NCBI GenBank assembly: GCA_965227095.1
Contig: CBDDFL010000002.1
Coordinates: 248,001 to 312,000, forward strand
Direction: 5' to 3'
DNA: 64,000 nucleotides
Origin: JANQMY01 sp965227095
GTDB lineage: Bacteria > Pseudomonadota > Alphaproteobacteria > JANQMY01
Shown here: one piece after another, positions 34,800 to 42,851 of the stretch
Layout of the letters: every line of letters starts with the position of its first letter
Numbering within the stretch: the stretch's first letter is position 1
Position numbers and translations under genes: made by a program
Notes under the pieces: generated by a model
Told to the model about the DNA's origin: nothing
What the model saw: the letters and a program-made list of their open reading frames with translations, nothing else
Databases searched by the model: none

Positions 34800-35411
34800 G
34801 TGACCGACACTGGGCCCGCTTCGGGGCGTGAAATCGACCGCCTTATCCAGATGTTGGCAAAATTGCCCGGCTTGGGGCCGCGGTCTGCGCGCCGCGCCGC
34901 GCTGGATCTTATCAAGAAAAAAGAATCGCTGCTGATGCCACTGGCGGACGCGTTGAACAGCACAGCGGAACAGGTGAAAATATGCTCCGTTTGCGGAAAT
35001 ATTGATACGCTCGACCCATGTGGAATTTGCACCGATCCCAAGCGCGATAATTCTGCGATTTGTGTGGTCGAAGAAGTCGGTGATTTATGGGCGCTTGAGC
35101 GGGCCTCCGTTTTTAAGGGACGCTATCATGTGTTGGGAGGCATCCTGTCGGCCCTAGACGGCGTGGGGCCGGACGACCTCAACATTGACAGCTTGGTCAC
35201 GCGGGTGACCCAAAACAATGTGCAGGAAGTAGTGTTGGCCATGAACGCAACAGTAGACGGCCAAGCCACCGCCCATTATTTGGCGGACCGTCTGGCGGAA
35301 ACCGGCGTCAAAACATCCCGCCTCGCCCATGGCGTGCCGGTGGGCGGCGAACTTGATTATTTGGATGATGGAACGCTGTCGGCGGCGTTTAAGTCCCGTA
35401 GGCCTACCTAA
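34800..35411 (+). CDS. recR: Recombination protein RecR
   Basis: The 203-residue protein has the N-terminal helix-hairpin-helix region (LAKLPGLGPRSARRAAL), a four-Cys zinc finger (CSVCGNIDTLDPCGIC) and a Toprim domain (ICVVEEVGDLWALE, then GGILSALDGVGPDDL). It acts with RecO in RecA loading at gaps. The start is GTG at 34800, preceded by AGGA. Its last eight bases overlap the small convergent gene at 35404-35616. Confidence 0.96.
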   Translation: MTDTGPASGREIDRLIQMLAKLPGLGPRSARRAALDLIKKKESLLMPLADALNSTAEQVKICSVCGNIDTLDPCGICTDPKRDNSAICVVEEVGDLWALERASVFKGRYHVLGGILSALDGVGPDDLNIDSLVTRVTQNNVQEVVLAMNATVDGQATAHYLADRLAETGVKTSRLAHGVPVGGELDYLDDGTLSAAFKSRRPT

Positions 35412-35616
35412 ACGGGCGATCGCTTAGCGTCATAACAGCAGACACTAAGAGGGGCTCGCTTGCGGCGGGCGTTTCCGCTGCAAACTGGTCTATTGCCGAC
35501 AAGTCGTAGGGGGCCGTTACGGCCGATACGCCGATCAAGGCCAGAAACCAGAAGCCGGCCAACACCCAAGATGCGAATATGCGATTGAGCTGTTTTCTGT
35601 TTGCTTGCATCACCAT
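35404..35616 (-). CDS. Small hypothetical membrane or exported protein
   Basis: The 70-residue protein is not recognised. It has a basic start (MVMQANRKQLNR), a hydrophobic stretch of about 20 residues (ASWVLAGFWFLALIGVSAVT) and a polar C-terminal half with several acidic and Ala residues. A strong AGGAGG precedes the ATG at 35616 by four bases and also suits the ATG two codons later. It overlaps the recR stop by eight bases in the convergent direction. The strong ribosome-binding site is the main reason to believe in it. Confidence 0.5.
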   Translation of the reverse strand: MVMQANRKQLNRIFASWVLAGFWFLALIGVSAVTAPYDLSAIDQFAAETPAASEPLLVSAVMTLSDRPFR

Positions 35617-35736
35617 TGCGCCTCCTGACCGCGCAATCGTTTCGTCTCACAGCTGCGAGATGGGGCCGAATTTCTCTCTTTCAAAGTGTGCGTTGTCACA
35701 GTTTCGTGTTGTTGTGGCTTTTTTGTCCCACAAATC

Positions 35737-35752
35737 AGGCCGAAATCGGCCT
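35737..35752 (-). terminator. Probable terminator after rmuC
   Basis: On the minus strand, immediately at the rmuC stop, AGGCCGA (35752-35746) pairs with TCGGCCT (35743-35737) with a very short loop; a weak GATTTG tail follows. Position fits a terminator, but the T run is poor. Confidence 0.45.
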
Positions 35753-36939
35753 CAAATAAGGGCTTGTTTGGGCTTTTCCGCGCCATTTTCGCCCAATTCC
35801 GCCATCGGAGAGGGCGATTCAAGGGCAACATTGGGGGCATCCTCTTCGATTTGAAGGGTTTCAATGCGCTCTGATCGGCGGCCAATCTTGTCGGCGGAGG
35901 TATCGATCTTGCGAATATCTTCCTCTGCCTGGTGGAAATGTTTCTTGAGATCGGCCACGCGTTTTTGCAGCCGGTCCACATCACCCACCAACATGCCCAC
36001 TTCCTTCTGGATAATGTGTGCTTGTTCCCGCATTTGGGCGTCTTTGAGAACCGCACGCACTGTGTTGAGCGTGGCCATCAAGGTCGTGGGAGACACAATC
36101 CAGACCCGGGCCCGGTAGCTTTCCTGAACAATGTCCGGAAAGGTGGCGTGCAGCTCCGCATAAACTGCTTCCGATGGCAAAAACAGCAACGCAGATTCCG
36201 CCGTTTCGCCGGGGATGATGTAGCGGGCTTGGATGTCGTCCACGTGTTTTCGGGCAGTGGTTCTAAAGGCCCGCTCGGCCGCTTTTTTGGCGGCCGGGTC
36301 TTCGGCATTTTTAAGCGCTTGATAGGCTTCCAGCGGAAACTTTGCATCAATGACAATGGGGCCCGGCGGCATGGGCATTTTGATCATGCAATCCGGCCGT
36401 TTGCCGTTACTCAAGGACGCTTGGAATTCGTAGGCCGCCGGCGGCAGGGCGTCCTTGACGATGTCTTCCATGCGCAATTGCCCAAAGGCACCGCGCGCTT
36501 GTTTGTTCGCCAGAATTTGCTGCAAGCCCACCACATTGCCGGACAGCTCATTGATGGTTTTCTGGGCTTGGTCGATGACGCTCAATCGGGTCTGCAATTC
36601 CCCCAGAGATTTCGCGGTCTTGCTGGAACTTTCCTGCAGATTGTCGTTTACCCGTTTGGTAAGGGCGTCCAAGCGTTCTTCAAGCGATTTTGAGACGGCG
36701 GATTGTCCTGCCGCTTGGCTTTCCGCCAGTTGGCTGAAGCGCCCCCCCAGTTCCGATTGCTGCTGCCCGAGCAGTGCCAGGGTTTGCTTGAGATGATCGA
36801 GCTGAGCGTCCCGGTCGGCGGCAAGTTCTGCCATTTGGACGGCATGTGCTTCGGAGGCGCCGGAGGCGCGCACGACGAAAATGATCAATGCAATACCCAA
36901 CAGCGCCACCGCGCCCAGGGCGATAAGCCCGATCTCCAT
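35752..36939 (-). CDS. rmuC: DNA recombination protein RmuC
   Basis: The 395-residue protein has an N-terminal membrane anchor (residues 5-24), a long coiled coil (about 30-130), and an RmuC nuclease-fold domain (GAFGQLRMEDIVKDALPPAAY, here within two parts, IVIDAKFPLEAYQAL and ALLFLPSEAVYAEL). It is proposed to limit DNA inversions at repeats. It is divergent from def with an 83-base gap. The C-terminal tail is acidic. Confidence 0.93.
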   Translation of the reverse strand: MEIGLIALGAVALLGIALIIFVVRASGASEAHAVQMAELAADRDAQLDHLKQTLALLGQQQSELGGRFSQLAESQAAGQSAVSKSLEERLDALTKRVNDNLQESSSKTAKSLGELQTRLSVIDQAQKTINELSGNVVGLQQILANKQARGAFGQLRMEDIVKDALPPAAYEFQASLSNGKRPDCMIKMPMPPGPIVIDAKFPLEAYQALKNAEDPAAKKAAERAFRTTARKHVDDIQARYIIPGETAESALLFLPSEAVYAELHATFPDIVQESYRARVWIVSPTTLMATLNTVRAVLKDAQMREQAHIIQKEVGMLVGDVDRLQKRVADLKKHFHQAEEDIRKIDTSADKIGRRSERIETLQIEEDAPNVALESPSPMAELGENGAEKPKQALI

Positions 36940-37022
36940 ATCAGTGTCCTTTCGAATCAGGACAAATCATACCATTGGCGGCGGATCTTGACGGGAACCA
37001 GGGGGTCGCTTATGTCCACGCC

Positions 37023-37541
37023 ATGGCGATTTTACCCATCATAACGGCTCCAGATCCGCGGTTGAAAATTGTGTCCGATCCGGTTGTTCAGGTCGACGAC
37101 GATCTGCGGCGGCTCATGGATGACATGTTGGAAACCATGTATGACGCACCCGGTATCGGTTTGGCGGCAATCCAGGTGGGTGTTCCCAAACGCGTCATCG
37201 TGATGGACCTGTCTAAAGATGAAGAACCGAAGGCGCCGCGCTTCTTCGTAAATCCTGTCATCTCAGACCAATCCGAGGACTTGTCCACCTATGAGGAAGG
37301 CTGCCTCTCTGTGCCTGATATGTACGAAGAAGTGGAACGGCCCTCCACCGCCCATGTGACTTATTTGGACTATGACGGCAACGAACAGTCCGAGGATATT
37401 GAGGGCATGTTGGCCACATGCTTGCAGCACGAGATGGATCATCTGAACGGCATTTTGTTTATTGATCATCTGTCGAAGCTGAAGCGGGATATGATCCTCC
37501 GTAAACTGCAGAAACTGCGCCGCCAACAAGTGCCGGCTTAA
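37023..37541 (+). CDS. def: Peptide deformylase
   Basis: The 172-residue protein has the three family motifs: GIGLAAIQVG, EGCLSVPD (metal-binding Cys) and HEMDHLNG (two His ligands and the catalytic Glu). It removes the formyl group from new proteins. The ATG at 37023 (MAILPIITAPDPRL) is chosen over an in-frame start 16 codons upstream. It heads the def-fmt-truA cluster, with a 7-base gap to fmt. Confidence 0.97.
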   Translation: MAILPIITAPDPRLKIVSDPVVQVDDDLRRLMDDMLETMYDAPGIGLAAIQVGVPKRVIVMDLSKDEEPKAPRFFVNPVISDQSEDLSTYEEGCLSVPDMYEEVERPSTAHVTYLDYDGNEQSEDIEGMLATCLQHEMDHLNGILFIDHLSKLKRDMILRKLQKLRRQQVPA

Positions 37542-37548
37542 GCAGCCC

Positions 37549-38487
37549 ATGTGTGCCTTGCGCCTTGCCTTTATGGGGACCCCCGATTTTGCGGTTCCGA
37601 CCCTGTCCGAACTTCTCGGCGCTGGTCATGACATCGCCGCCGTTTATACGCAGCCGCCGCGCAAAGCCGGCCGTGGCCAGAAACTGCAACCCAGTCCGGT
37701 TCACAGGTTCGCGGATCAATCAGGCATCCCTGTCCGGACGCCGCTGAACTTTAAAGCGGAGGACGACAAGGTTGCGTTTGAACAGCTCGACCTTGATGTG
37801 GCGGTCGTGGTGGCTTATGGGCTTATCCTGCCGAAGAGAATTCTAGAAGCTCCCAAATTGGGTTGCCTTAACTTGCATGGAAGTTTGCTGCCCCGATGGC
37901 GGGGGGCTGCCCCGATCCAACGCGCGGTGATGGCGGGGGACACGGAAACGGGCGTTATGGTGATGCAGATGGAACGGGGGCTCGATACCGGTCCTGTGCT
38001 TCTTGCGGAACGTACGCCCATCGGTCCGACAACCACCGCCGGTCACCTTCATGATCGCTTGGCGCAAATCGGCGCCTCGTTGATGGTGCGGGCCTTGGCG
38101 GCATTGGAACGGGGCGGGCTTGCCGCGACGCCACAAGCGGAAGATGGGGTGACCTATGCCGACAAAATCTCGAAGGAAGAATCGCGGATCGATTGGCGCA
38201 AGCCATCAACACAGATCGATTGCGAAATAAGGGGTCTGACCCCTTTTCCAGGGGCCTGGTTTGAGTTTGACGGTCAGCGCATCAAGGTGTTGGAAGCAAG
38301 TCCGGCTGACGGTCAGGGTGAAAGCGGTCACGTGTTGGACGATCAACTGACAGTAGCCTGCGGTGAGGGAGCACTTGCCATCCGCCGCGTGCAGCGTGCG
38401 GGCAAATCGGCAACATCCGTAGACGAATTTTTACGGGGGTTACCGATTCCCAAAGGCACGCAGCTGCCGGTTCCGTCCGATGCCTAG
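37549..38487 (+). CDS. fmt: Methionyl-tRNA formyltransferase
   Basis: The 312-residue protein has the start LAFMGTPDFAVPTL and the signature NLHGSLLPRWRGAAPIQRAV, where the Asn, His and later Asp act in formyl transfer from 10-formyltetrahydrofolate to Met-tRNA. The C-terminal OB-type tRNA-binding domain follows. It is the partner of Def and its stop overlaps truA by eight bases. Confidence 0.97.
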   Translation: MCALRLAFMGTPDFAVPTLSELLGAGHDIAAVYTQPPRKAGRGQKLQPSPVHRFADQSGIPVRTPLNFKAEDDKVAFEQLDLDVAVVVAYGLILPKRILEAPKLGCLNLHGSLLPRWRGAAPIQRAVMAGDTETGVMVMQMERGLDTGPVLLAERTPIGPTTTAGHLHDRLAQIGASLMVRALAALERGGLAATPQAEDGVTYADKISKEESRIDWRKPSTQIDCEIRGLTPFPGAWFEFDGQRIKVLEASPADGQGESGHVLDDQLTVACGEGALAIRRVQRAGKSATSVDEFLRGLPIPKGTQLPVPSDA

Positions 38488-39229
38488 ATACAAAATCACC
38501 ATTGAATATGATGGCGGCCCCTTTGTGGGGTGGCAGCGCCAAGCAGTCGGTGTGTCCGTACAGGGCGAGATTGAAACGGCCATAGAAAAATTTTGCGGCG
38601 AACAGGTGACTTTGCAAGCCGCCGGGCGGACGGATTCTGGTGTGCATGCGTTGGGCCAGGTGGCGCATTTCGATCTTGAGGCGGAACAATTACCGGACAA
38701 AGTCCGGGACGCGGTGAACTATCACCTTAAGCCTCAGCCGATTTCGATTGTGCGTGCCGAAGCCGTCCCAAACACATTCGAAGCACGGTTTTCCGCGACG
38801 AAGCGACATTACCGGTATGTCATCGAAAATCGGCGCGCGCCTTTGGCACTTGATCGCGGACGCGCGTGGTTGGTACCGCAGCCGTTAGACGCTGACCTGA
38901 TGCATGAGGCCGCTCAGTACTTCGTGGGGAAGCATGACTTTACCACCTTTCGGGCCAGCCAATGTCAGGCAAAATCGCCAGTCCGAACCATTGACCGGAT
39001 AGATGTACGCCGGGCGGGAACCACCATTGAGGTTACCGTTAGCGCGTTGTCGTTTCTGCATCACCAAGTGCGCTCCATGGTGGGCAGTTTGAAGATGGTG
39101 GGGCAAGGCAAATGGCCGCCCACTAAAATCTCGCAGATCTTAGAGGCACGGAACCGGGCCGAGTGCGGTGCCATCGCGCCGGCCGACGGACTTTATCTGG
39201 TCGCGGTTGACTACAGCGAAGATGTTTAA
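38480..39229 (+). CDS. truA: tRNA pseudouridine(38-40) synthase TruA
   Basis: The 249-residue protein has the TruA start YKITIEYDGGPFVGWQRQ and the catalytic Asp motif AAGRTDSGVHA, then the tRNA-binding YRYVIEN and SFLHHQVRSMVG segments. It forms pseudouridine at positions 38-40 in the anticodon arm. It ends the def-fmt-truA cluster and overlaps the convergent membrane-protein gene by four bases. Confidence 0.97.
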   Translation: MPRYKITIEYDGGPFVGWQRQAVGVSVQGEIETAIEKFCGEQVTLQAAGRTDSGVHALGQVAHFDLEAEQLPDKVRDAVNYHLKPQPISIVRAEAVPNTFEARFSATKRHYRYVIENRRAPLALDRGRAWLVPQPLDADLMHEAAQYFVGKHDFTTFRASQCQAKSPVRTIDRIDVRRAGTTIEVTVSALSFLHHQVRSMVGSLKMVGQGKWPPTKISQILEARNRAECGAIAPADGLYLVAVDYSEDV

Positions 39230-39849
39230 AGTGTAAGCAGCGTGCTGGCGCCGATCTGAATGATCACGCTGACGACAAAGTCCAGCATGACAAAGCCAAG
39301 GCATGCGGCCACGGGCATGCCGAGCGCCGCATACGCCACATACCAGCGGTAAATCATGATCACGAGCAAGAGGGAAAGAAGCGGCGCTACCGCACCCACC
39401 ACCTCAACGATCCCAAAATAGTAAAGGGCGAAGGGGGGCAGTTGGAGGGTCATGACGGGGACGGATGACCAATTATACGCCACCACAAAGGGGACATACC
39501 GGCTTTGAATGTCAAACAATCGCGTTGCCCACAACATCACGATTGGAAACGCCGCCCACAAAGCCACATAGGCGAGGCCTTGGGTAAGGAGGTAATCGCT
39601 CAAGGCCGGAATGTCGGGAATGGCGGTGTTTGTCGGATCTTGTTCAAGCGCGAGCTTTTGAACGTCGCTGTTGAGTTTGTATTGCGCCAGCAGAACGAAA
39701 AAATAGATCGGCGCCAAGATCACCGCGGCGAAAAACGAATTCCAAAACCCCGCCGATGTGACGTTGAACTGGTGCATGCCCCGCGCATCCATCACGAAGA
39801 GCTGCCAGGCCCCTCGGATAGACGATGATATTTCGGCGAGCGTTGGCAT
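39226..39849 (-). CDS. Conserved multi-pass membrane protein, function unknown
   Basis: The 207-residue protein has about five hydrophobic segments (near residues 38-56, 87-110, 115-135, 140-165 and 180-200, approximate). Homologous proteins next to dapE or truA in other alphaproteobacteria are known to me only as uncharacterised. The start is the ATG at 39849 (MPTLAEISSS); a start 27 codons upstream overlaps dapE. It follows dapE by 11 bases on the same strand, so it belongs to the dapD-dapE transcript. Confidence 0.75.
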   Translation of the reverse strand: MPTLAEISSSIRGAWQLFVMDARGMHQFNVTSAGFWNSFFAAVILAPIYFFVLLAQYKLNSDVQKLALEQDPTNTAIPDIPALSDYLLTQGLAYVALWAAFPIVMLWATRLFDIQSRYVPFVVAYNWSSVPVMTLQLPPFALYYFGIVEVVGAVAPLLSLLLVIMIYRWYVAYAALGMPVAACLGFVMLDFVVSVIIQIGASTLLTL

Positions 39850-39860
39850 AAACGGGGGCG

Positions 39861-41012
39861 TTACGAGAAATAACCGGACAGGATTTCTCGATATACCTCC
39901 GTCAGGGCCTCCATATCGTCGAGACGGCATTGTTCGTCAATTTTGTGCATGGTCTTTCCGACCAATCCGAATTCGGCGACCGCGCAATGGTTTTTGATGA
40001 AGCGAGCATCGGAGGTGCCGCCCGTGGTGGACAATTCCGGCGTGCGGCCTGTGACTTTTTTAATGGACGCTGAGATCAGGTCCGTGAACATGCCGGGTTC
40101 TGTGTGGAACGCTTCGCCGGATGCCGCGCAAGTCAATTCATGGTGTCCTGCATGTTGTTGGCAGATATCGCGCATCCACTTTTCCAGGGAGGCCGGTGTA
40201 TGGATGTCATTAAACCGAATGTTGACACGCGCCGTGGCGGACGCCGGGATCACATTGGTTGCTTGGTTGCCAATATCGATGCTGGTGACTTCCAGATTAG
40301 ACGGCTGAAAATGGGGTGTGCCGTCATCCAGTTTTGTTGACGTGAGGGCGGTAAGGGTGGCCAGCAAGCGGGGAACCGGATTGTCCGCAAGATGGGGATA
40401 GGCCACATGGCCTTGCGTTCCGTGGACGGTCAAAACACCGTTAATGCTTCCCCGGCGGCCAATTTTGACCATTTCGCCGAACTCCAGCGGATTGGTGGGT
40501 TCCCCCACCAGGCAATGATCAAGCTTCTCACCTTGGGCGTCCATCCACTCCAACACTTTGACCGTGCCGTTGGTGGCAACGCCTTCTTCGTCGCCGGTGA
40601 TCAGCAAAGCGATGGAGCCTTTCTCCGCCAGATCGGTGGCGTCCAGAAAACGGGCCGTCGCGGCAACGAAGGCGGCAATCGAACTTTTCATGTCCGACGC
40701 GCCGCGCCCAATCAACAGGCCGTCTTCCACGCGGGCTTCGAACGGATCAACGGACCAACCGTCACGATCTCCCACCGGCACCACATCCGTATGGCCCGCA
40801 TAACAAAACACCGGCGCTTTCGTGCCAAGGCGCGCATAGAGATTGTCCACATCGCCAAAGGGGAGGCGGTGGCAGGTAAATCCCAGTTGGCTGAGGGCCG
40901 TTTGCAAAACACCGAGTGCTCCCGCATCCGCCGGCGTAATGCTGGGACAACGGATCAAGTCCTTTGCCAAGGGCAAGGGGTCGCGCAAGGTTTGAAGATC
41001 AGCAGTCGCCAT
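39861..41012 (-). CDS. dapE: Succinyl-diaminopimelate desuccinylase
   Basis: The 383-residue protein has the M20 metallopeptidase motifs CYAGHTDVVPVGD, GRGASDMKSSIAAF and TGDEEGVATNG with the catalytic Glu, and a dimerisation domain near GRRGSINGVL. It releases succinate from N-succinyl-LL-diaminopimelate in lysine and peptidoglycan synthesis. dapD lies 45 bases upstream, so the two consecutive succinylase-pathway steps are joined. Confidence 0.96.
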   Translation of the reverse strand: MATADLQTLRDPLPLAKDLIRCPSITPADAGALGVLQTALSQLGFTCHRLPFGDVDNLYARLGTKAPVFCYAGHTDVVPVGDRDGWSVDPFEARVEDGLLIGRGASDMKSSIAAFVAATARFLDATDLAEKGSIALLITGDEEGVATNGTVKVLEWMDAQGEKLDHCLVGEPTNPLEFGEMVKIGRRGSINGVLTVHGTQGHVAYPHLADNPVPRLLATLTALTSTKLDDGTPHFQPSNLEVTSIDIGNQATNVIPASATARVNIRFNDIHTPASLEKWMRDICQQHAGHHELTCAASGEAFHTEPGMFTDLISASIKKVTGRTPELSTTGGTSDARFIKNHCAVAEFGLVGKTMHKIDEQCRLDDMEALTEVYREILSGYFS

Positions 41013-41057
41013 ATTTTTTCTTGTTGTCGTGCTGCGGACGGGTGGCCGGTGGCCGCC

Positions 41058-41885
41058 TTAGTCTCTCAGCAATTCGTTGATGGATGTTTTGGACCGGGTC
41101 CGTTCATCCACCGTCTTCACGATCACCGCACAATAAAGCGATGGTTTGCCCGCTTCGCCCGGCAGCGAACCCGGCACGATGACAGAATACGGGGGCACGC
41201 GCCCGTAATGCACCTCGCCGCTATACCGGTCCACGATTTTGGTGGACGCCCCAAGAAACACGCCCATAGACAGAACGCTGCCTTCCCCCACAACCACGCC
41301 CTCGGCCACCTCGGACCGCGCGCCGATAAAGCAATTGTCTTCAATGATGACCGGATTGGCCTGCAACGGCTCTAACACGCCGCCAATGCCGGCCCCGCCG
41401 GAAATGTGCACATTCTTTCCGATTTGCGCGCACGACCCCACCGTGGCCCAGGTATCGACCATGGTGCCCTCGTCTACATAAGCGCCCAAATTCACGAAGC
41501 TCGGCATGAGGACGACGCCTTTCGCAATATGAGCGGAGTGACGCACCACGGCGCCGGGCACGGCGCGGAAACCGGCGGCCCGAAAGCGATTTTCGCCCCA
41601 GCCCTCGAACTTTGACGGCACTTTGTCGAACCAATTTGTGTTCTCGCCGGGCCCCCCTTCGATGGCGGCCATATCATTCAAGCGAAAGGACAGCAGAACC
41701 GCCTTTTTGGCCCATTGATTCACCGTCCAGTCATCGCCGCTCTTTTCCGCTACCCGCAAGGAGCCATCGTCTAAATCGTTGAGCGTTTGTTCCACCGCGT
41801 CGCGCACCTCTCCGCTGGTGTCGGAGGTGATATCGTCGCGATTTTCCCACGCGGTTTCGATGGCGGTTTCAAGAGAAGACGTCAT
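41058..41885 (-). CDS. dapD: 2,3,4,5-tetrahydropyridine-2,6-dicarboxylate N-succinyltransferase
   Basis: The 275-residue protein begins with a helical domain and has a left-handed beta-helix of hexapeptide repeats (for example VLMPSFVNLGAYVDEGTMVD and NVHISGGAGIGGVLEP). The segment GARSEVAEGVVVGEGSVLSM belongs to the same region. It transfers succinyl from succinyl-CoA to tetrahydrodipicolinate. It forms a pair with dapE, with a pyrimidine nucleotidase-like gene upstream on the same strand. Confidence 0.96.
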   Translation of the reverse strand: MTSSLETAIETAWENRDDITSDTSGEVRDAVEQTLNDLDDGSLRVAEKSGDDWTVNQWAKKAVLLSFRLNDMAAIEGGPGENTNWFDKVPSKFEGWGENRFRAAGFRAVPGAVVRHSAHIAKGVVLMPSFVNLGAYVDEGTMVDTWATVGSCAQIGKNVHISGGAGIGGVLEPLQANPVIIEDNCFIGARSEVAEGVVVGEGSVLSMGVFLGASTKIVDRYSGEVHYGRVPPYSVIVPGSLPGEAGKPSLYCAVIVKTVDERTRSKTSINELLRD

Positions 41886-41975
41886 GTTTATTCCTTACAG
41901 TCGGGCATCGTGAGTTGCTTGCGCAATCAGCAGTCTGGGGGCGCACCATACAAGGGGGCCCGGGGCAGTCAACTG

Positions 41976-42668
41976 CTATCTCTGAAGGATTTGATTGAGC
42001 TCTGTCAGGAATTGCGTGAGGTTTTCCGTCGCGTGATCCACATGATCCGGCGGTTCAGAGCTGTTTTCATCCTTGCCGTTTGACCAATCCTTGTGGGTTT
42101 TCAGCCAAACTGTCGTCATGCCGAGATCCTTGGCGGGTGCAAGGTTGCTATGCAGATCATCGAACATCGCCGATTGCGCGGGCTCGACTTTTGAGTGGTC
42201 CAAGAACCGGTCAAACGCGTGTGCATGAGATTTGGGGATGTAGTCCGACGCGGCAATGTCAACGATCGCGTCGAAGTGGTGCGTGATTGACAGATGTTGC
42301 AACACGTTTTCCGCATGCTTTCGCGAGCCGTTGGTGAACACCACCTTTCGGCCCGGCAATTGATGGAGTTGGTGGTCGAGCTCCGGATTTTCCGGGACGG
42401 GCGACAGATCGATGTCGTGCACATAGTCCAAGAATTCGTCGGGATGAAGATTGTGCAATTTCATGAGACCAGACAGCGTTGTGCCGTGGTCGTAGTAATA
42501 TTGCTTCTGAATGCGGCGTGCCTCAGTCAAATCCATATCGAGATAGTTCGCCACAAATTCGCTCATCCGAATATCGATTTGGGCAAAGAGATCGCATTCA
42601 GAGGGATACAGGGTGTTGTCTAGGTCGAACACCCAATGGCTCACATGATCAAAGCCGTCCATCGCCAC
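41976..42668 (-). CDS. Pyrimidine 5'-nucleotidase-type HAD hydrolase
   Basis: The 230-residue protein has the HAD motif I VFDLDNTLYPSECDLF, motif II VVFTNGSRKHAE and the Asp-containing motif AMFDDLHSNL. This pattern, with the Leu-Tyr-Pro-Ser segment, is the SDT1-like pyrimidine 5'-nucleotidase group. It removes phosphate from UMP or CMP or from phosphate-bearing metabolites. GTG at 42668 has AAGGA six bases upstream; an ATG two codons in is the alternative. It precedes dapD on the same strand by 90 bases. Confidence 0.88.
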   Translation of the reverse strand: MAMDGFDHVSHWVFDLDNTLYPSECDLFAQIDIRMSEFVANYLDMDLTEARRIQKQYYYDHGTTLSGLMKLHNLHPDEFLDYVHDIDLSPVPENPELDHQLHQLPGRKVVFTNGSRKHAENVLQHLSITHHFDAIVDIAASDYIPKSHAHAFDRFLDHSKVEPAQSAMFDDLHSNLAPAKDLGMTTVWLKTHKDWSNGKDENSSEPPDHVDHATENLTQFLTELNQILQR

Positions 42669-42851
42669 AAAACATCCTTAACACTTTATTACAAAGGCGA
42701 GGCGAGCTTGGCGATGTTTGGCGAATATCGCAAGTGCCGCCTCATTTTGTCTATAGACTTAACGTCAATTTAAACGCCTTCAAGTATTGTTTTACCAAGA
42801 AACAGCGGTCCCGTTGGGCCGATCTGTCGGTCCACTGACGAGTGGCGGGGC

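Noticed and set aside
40392..41375. A 327-codon open frame on the plus strand across dapE and dapD
   Set aside because: dapE and dapD on the minus strand carry catalytic motifs; this frame is rich in Arg, His and Gly and has no domain.
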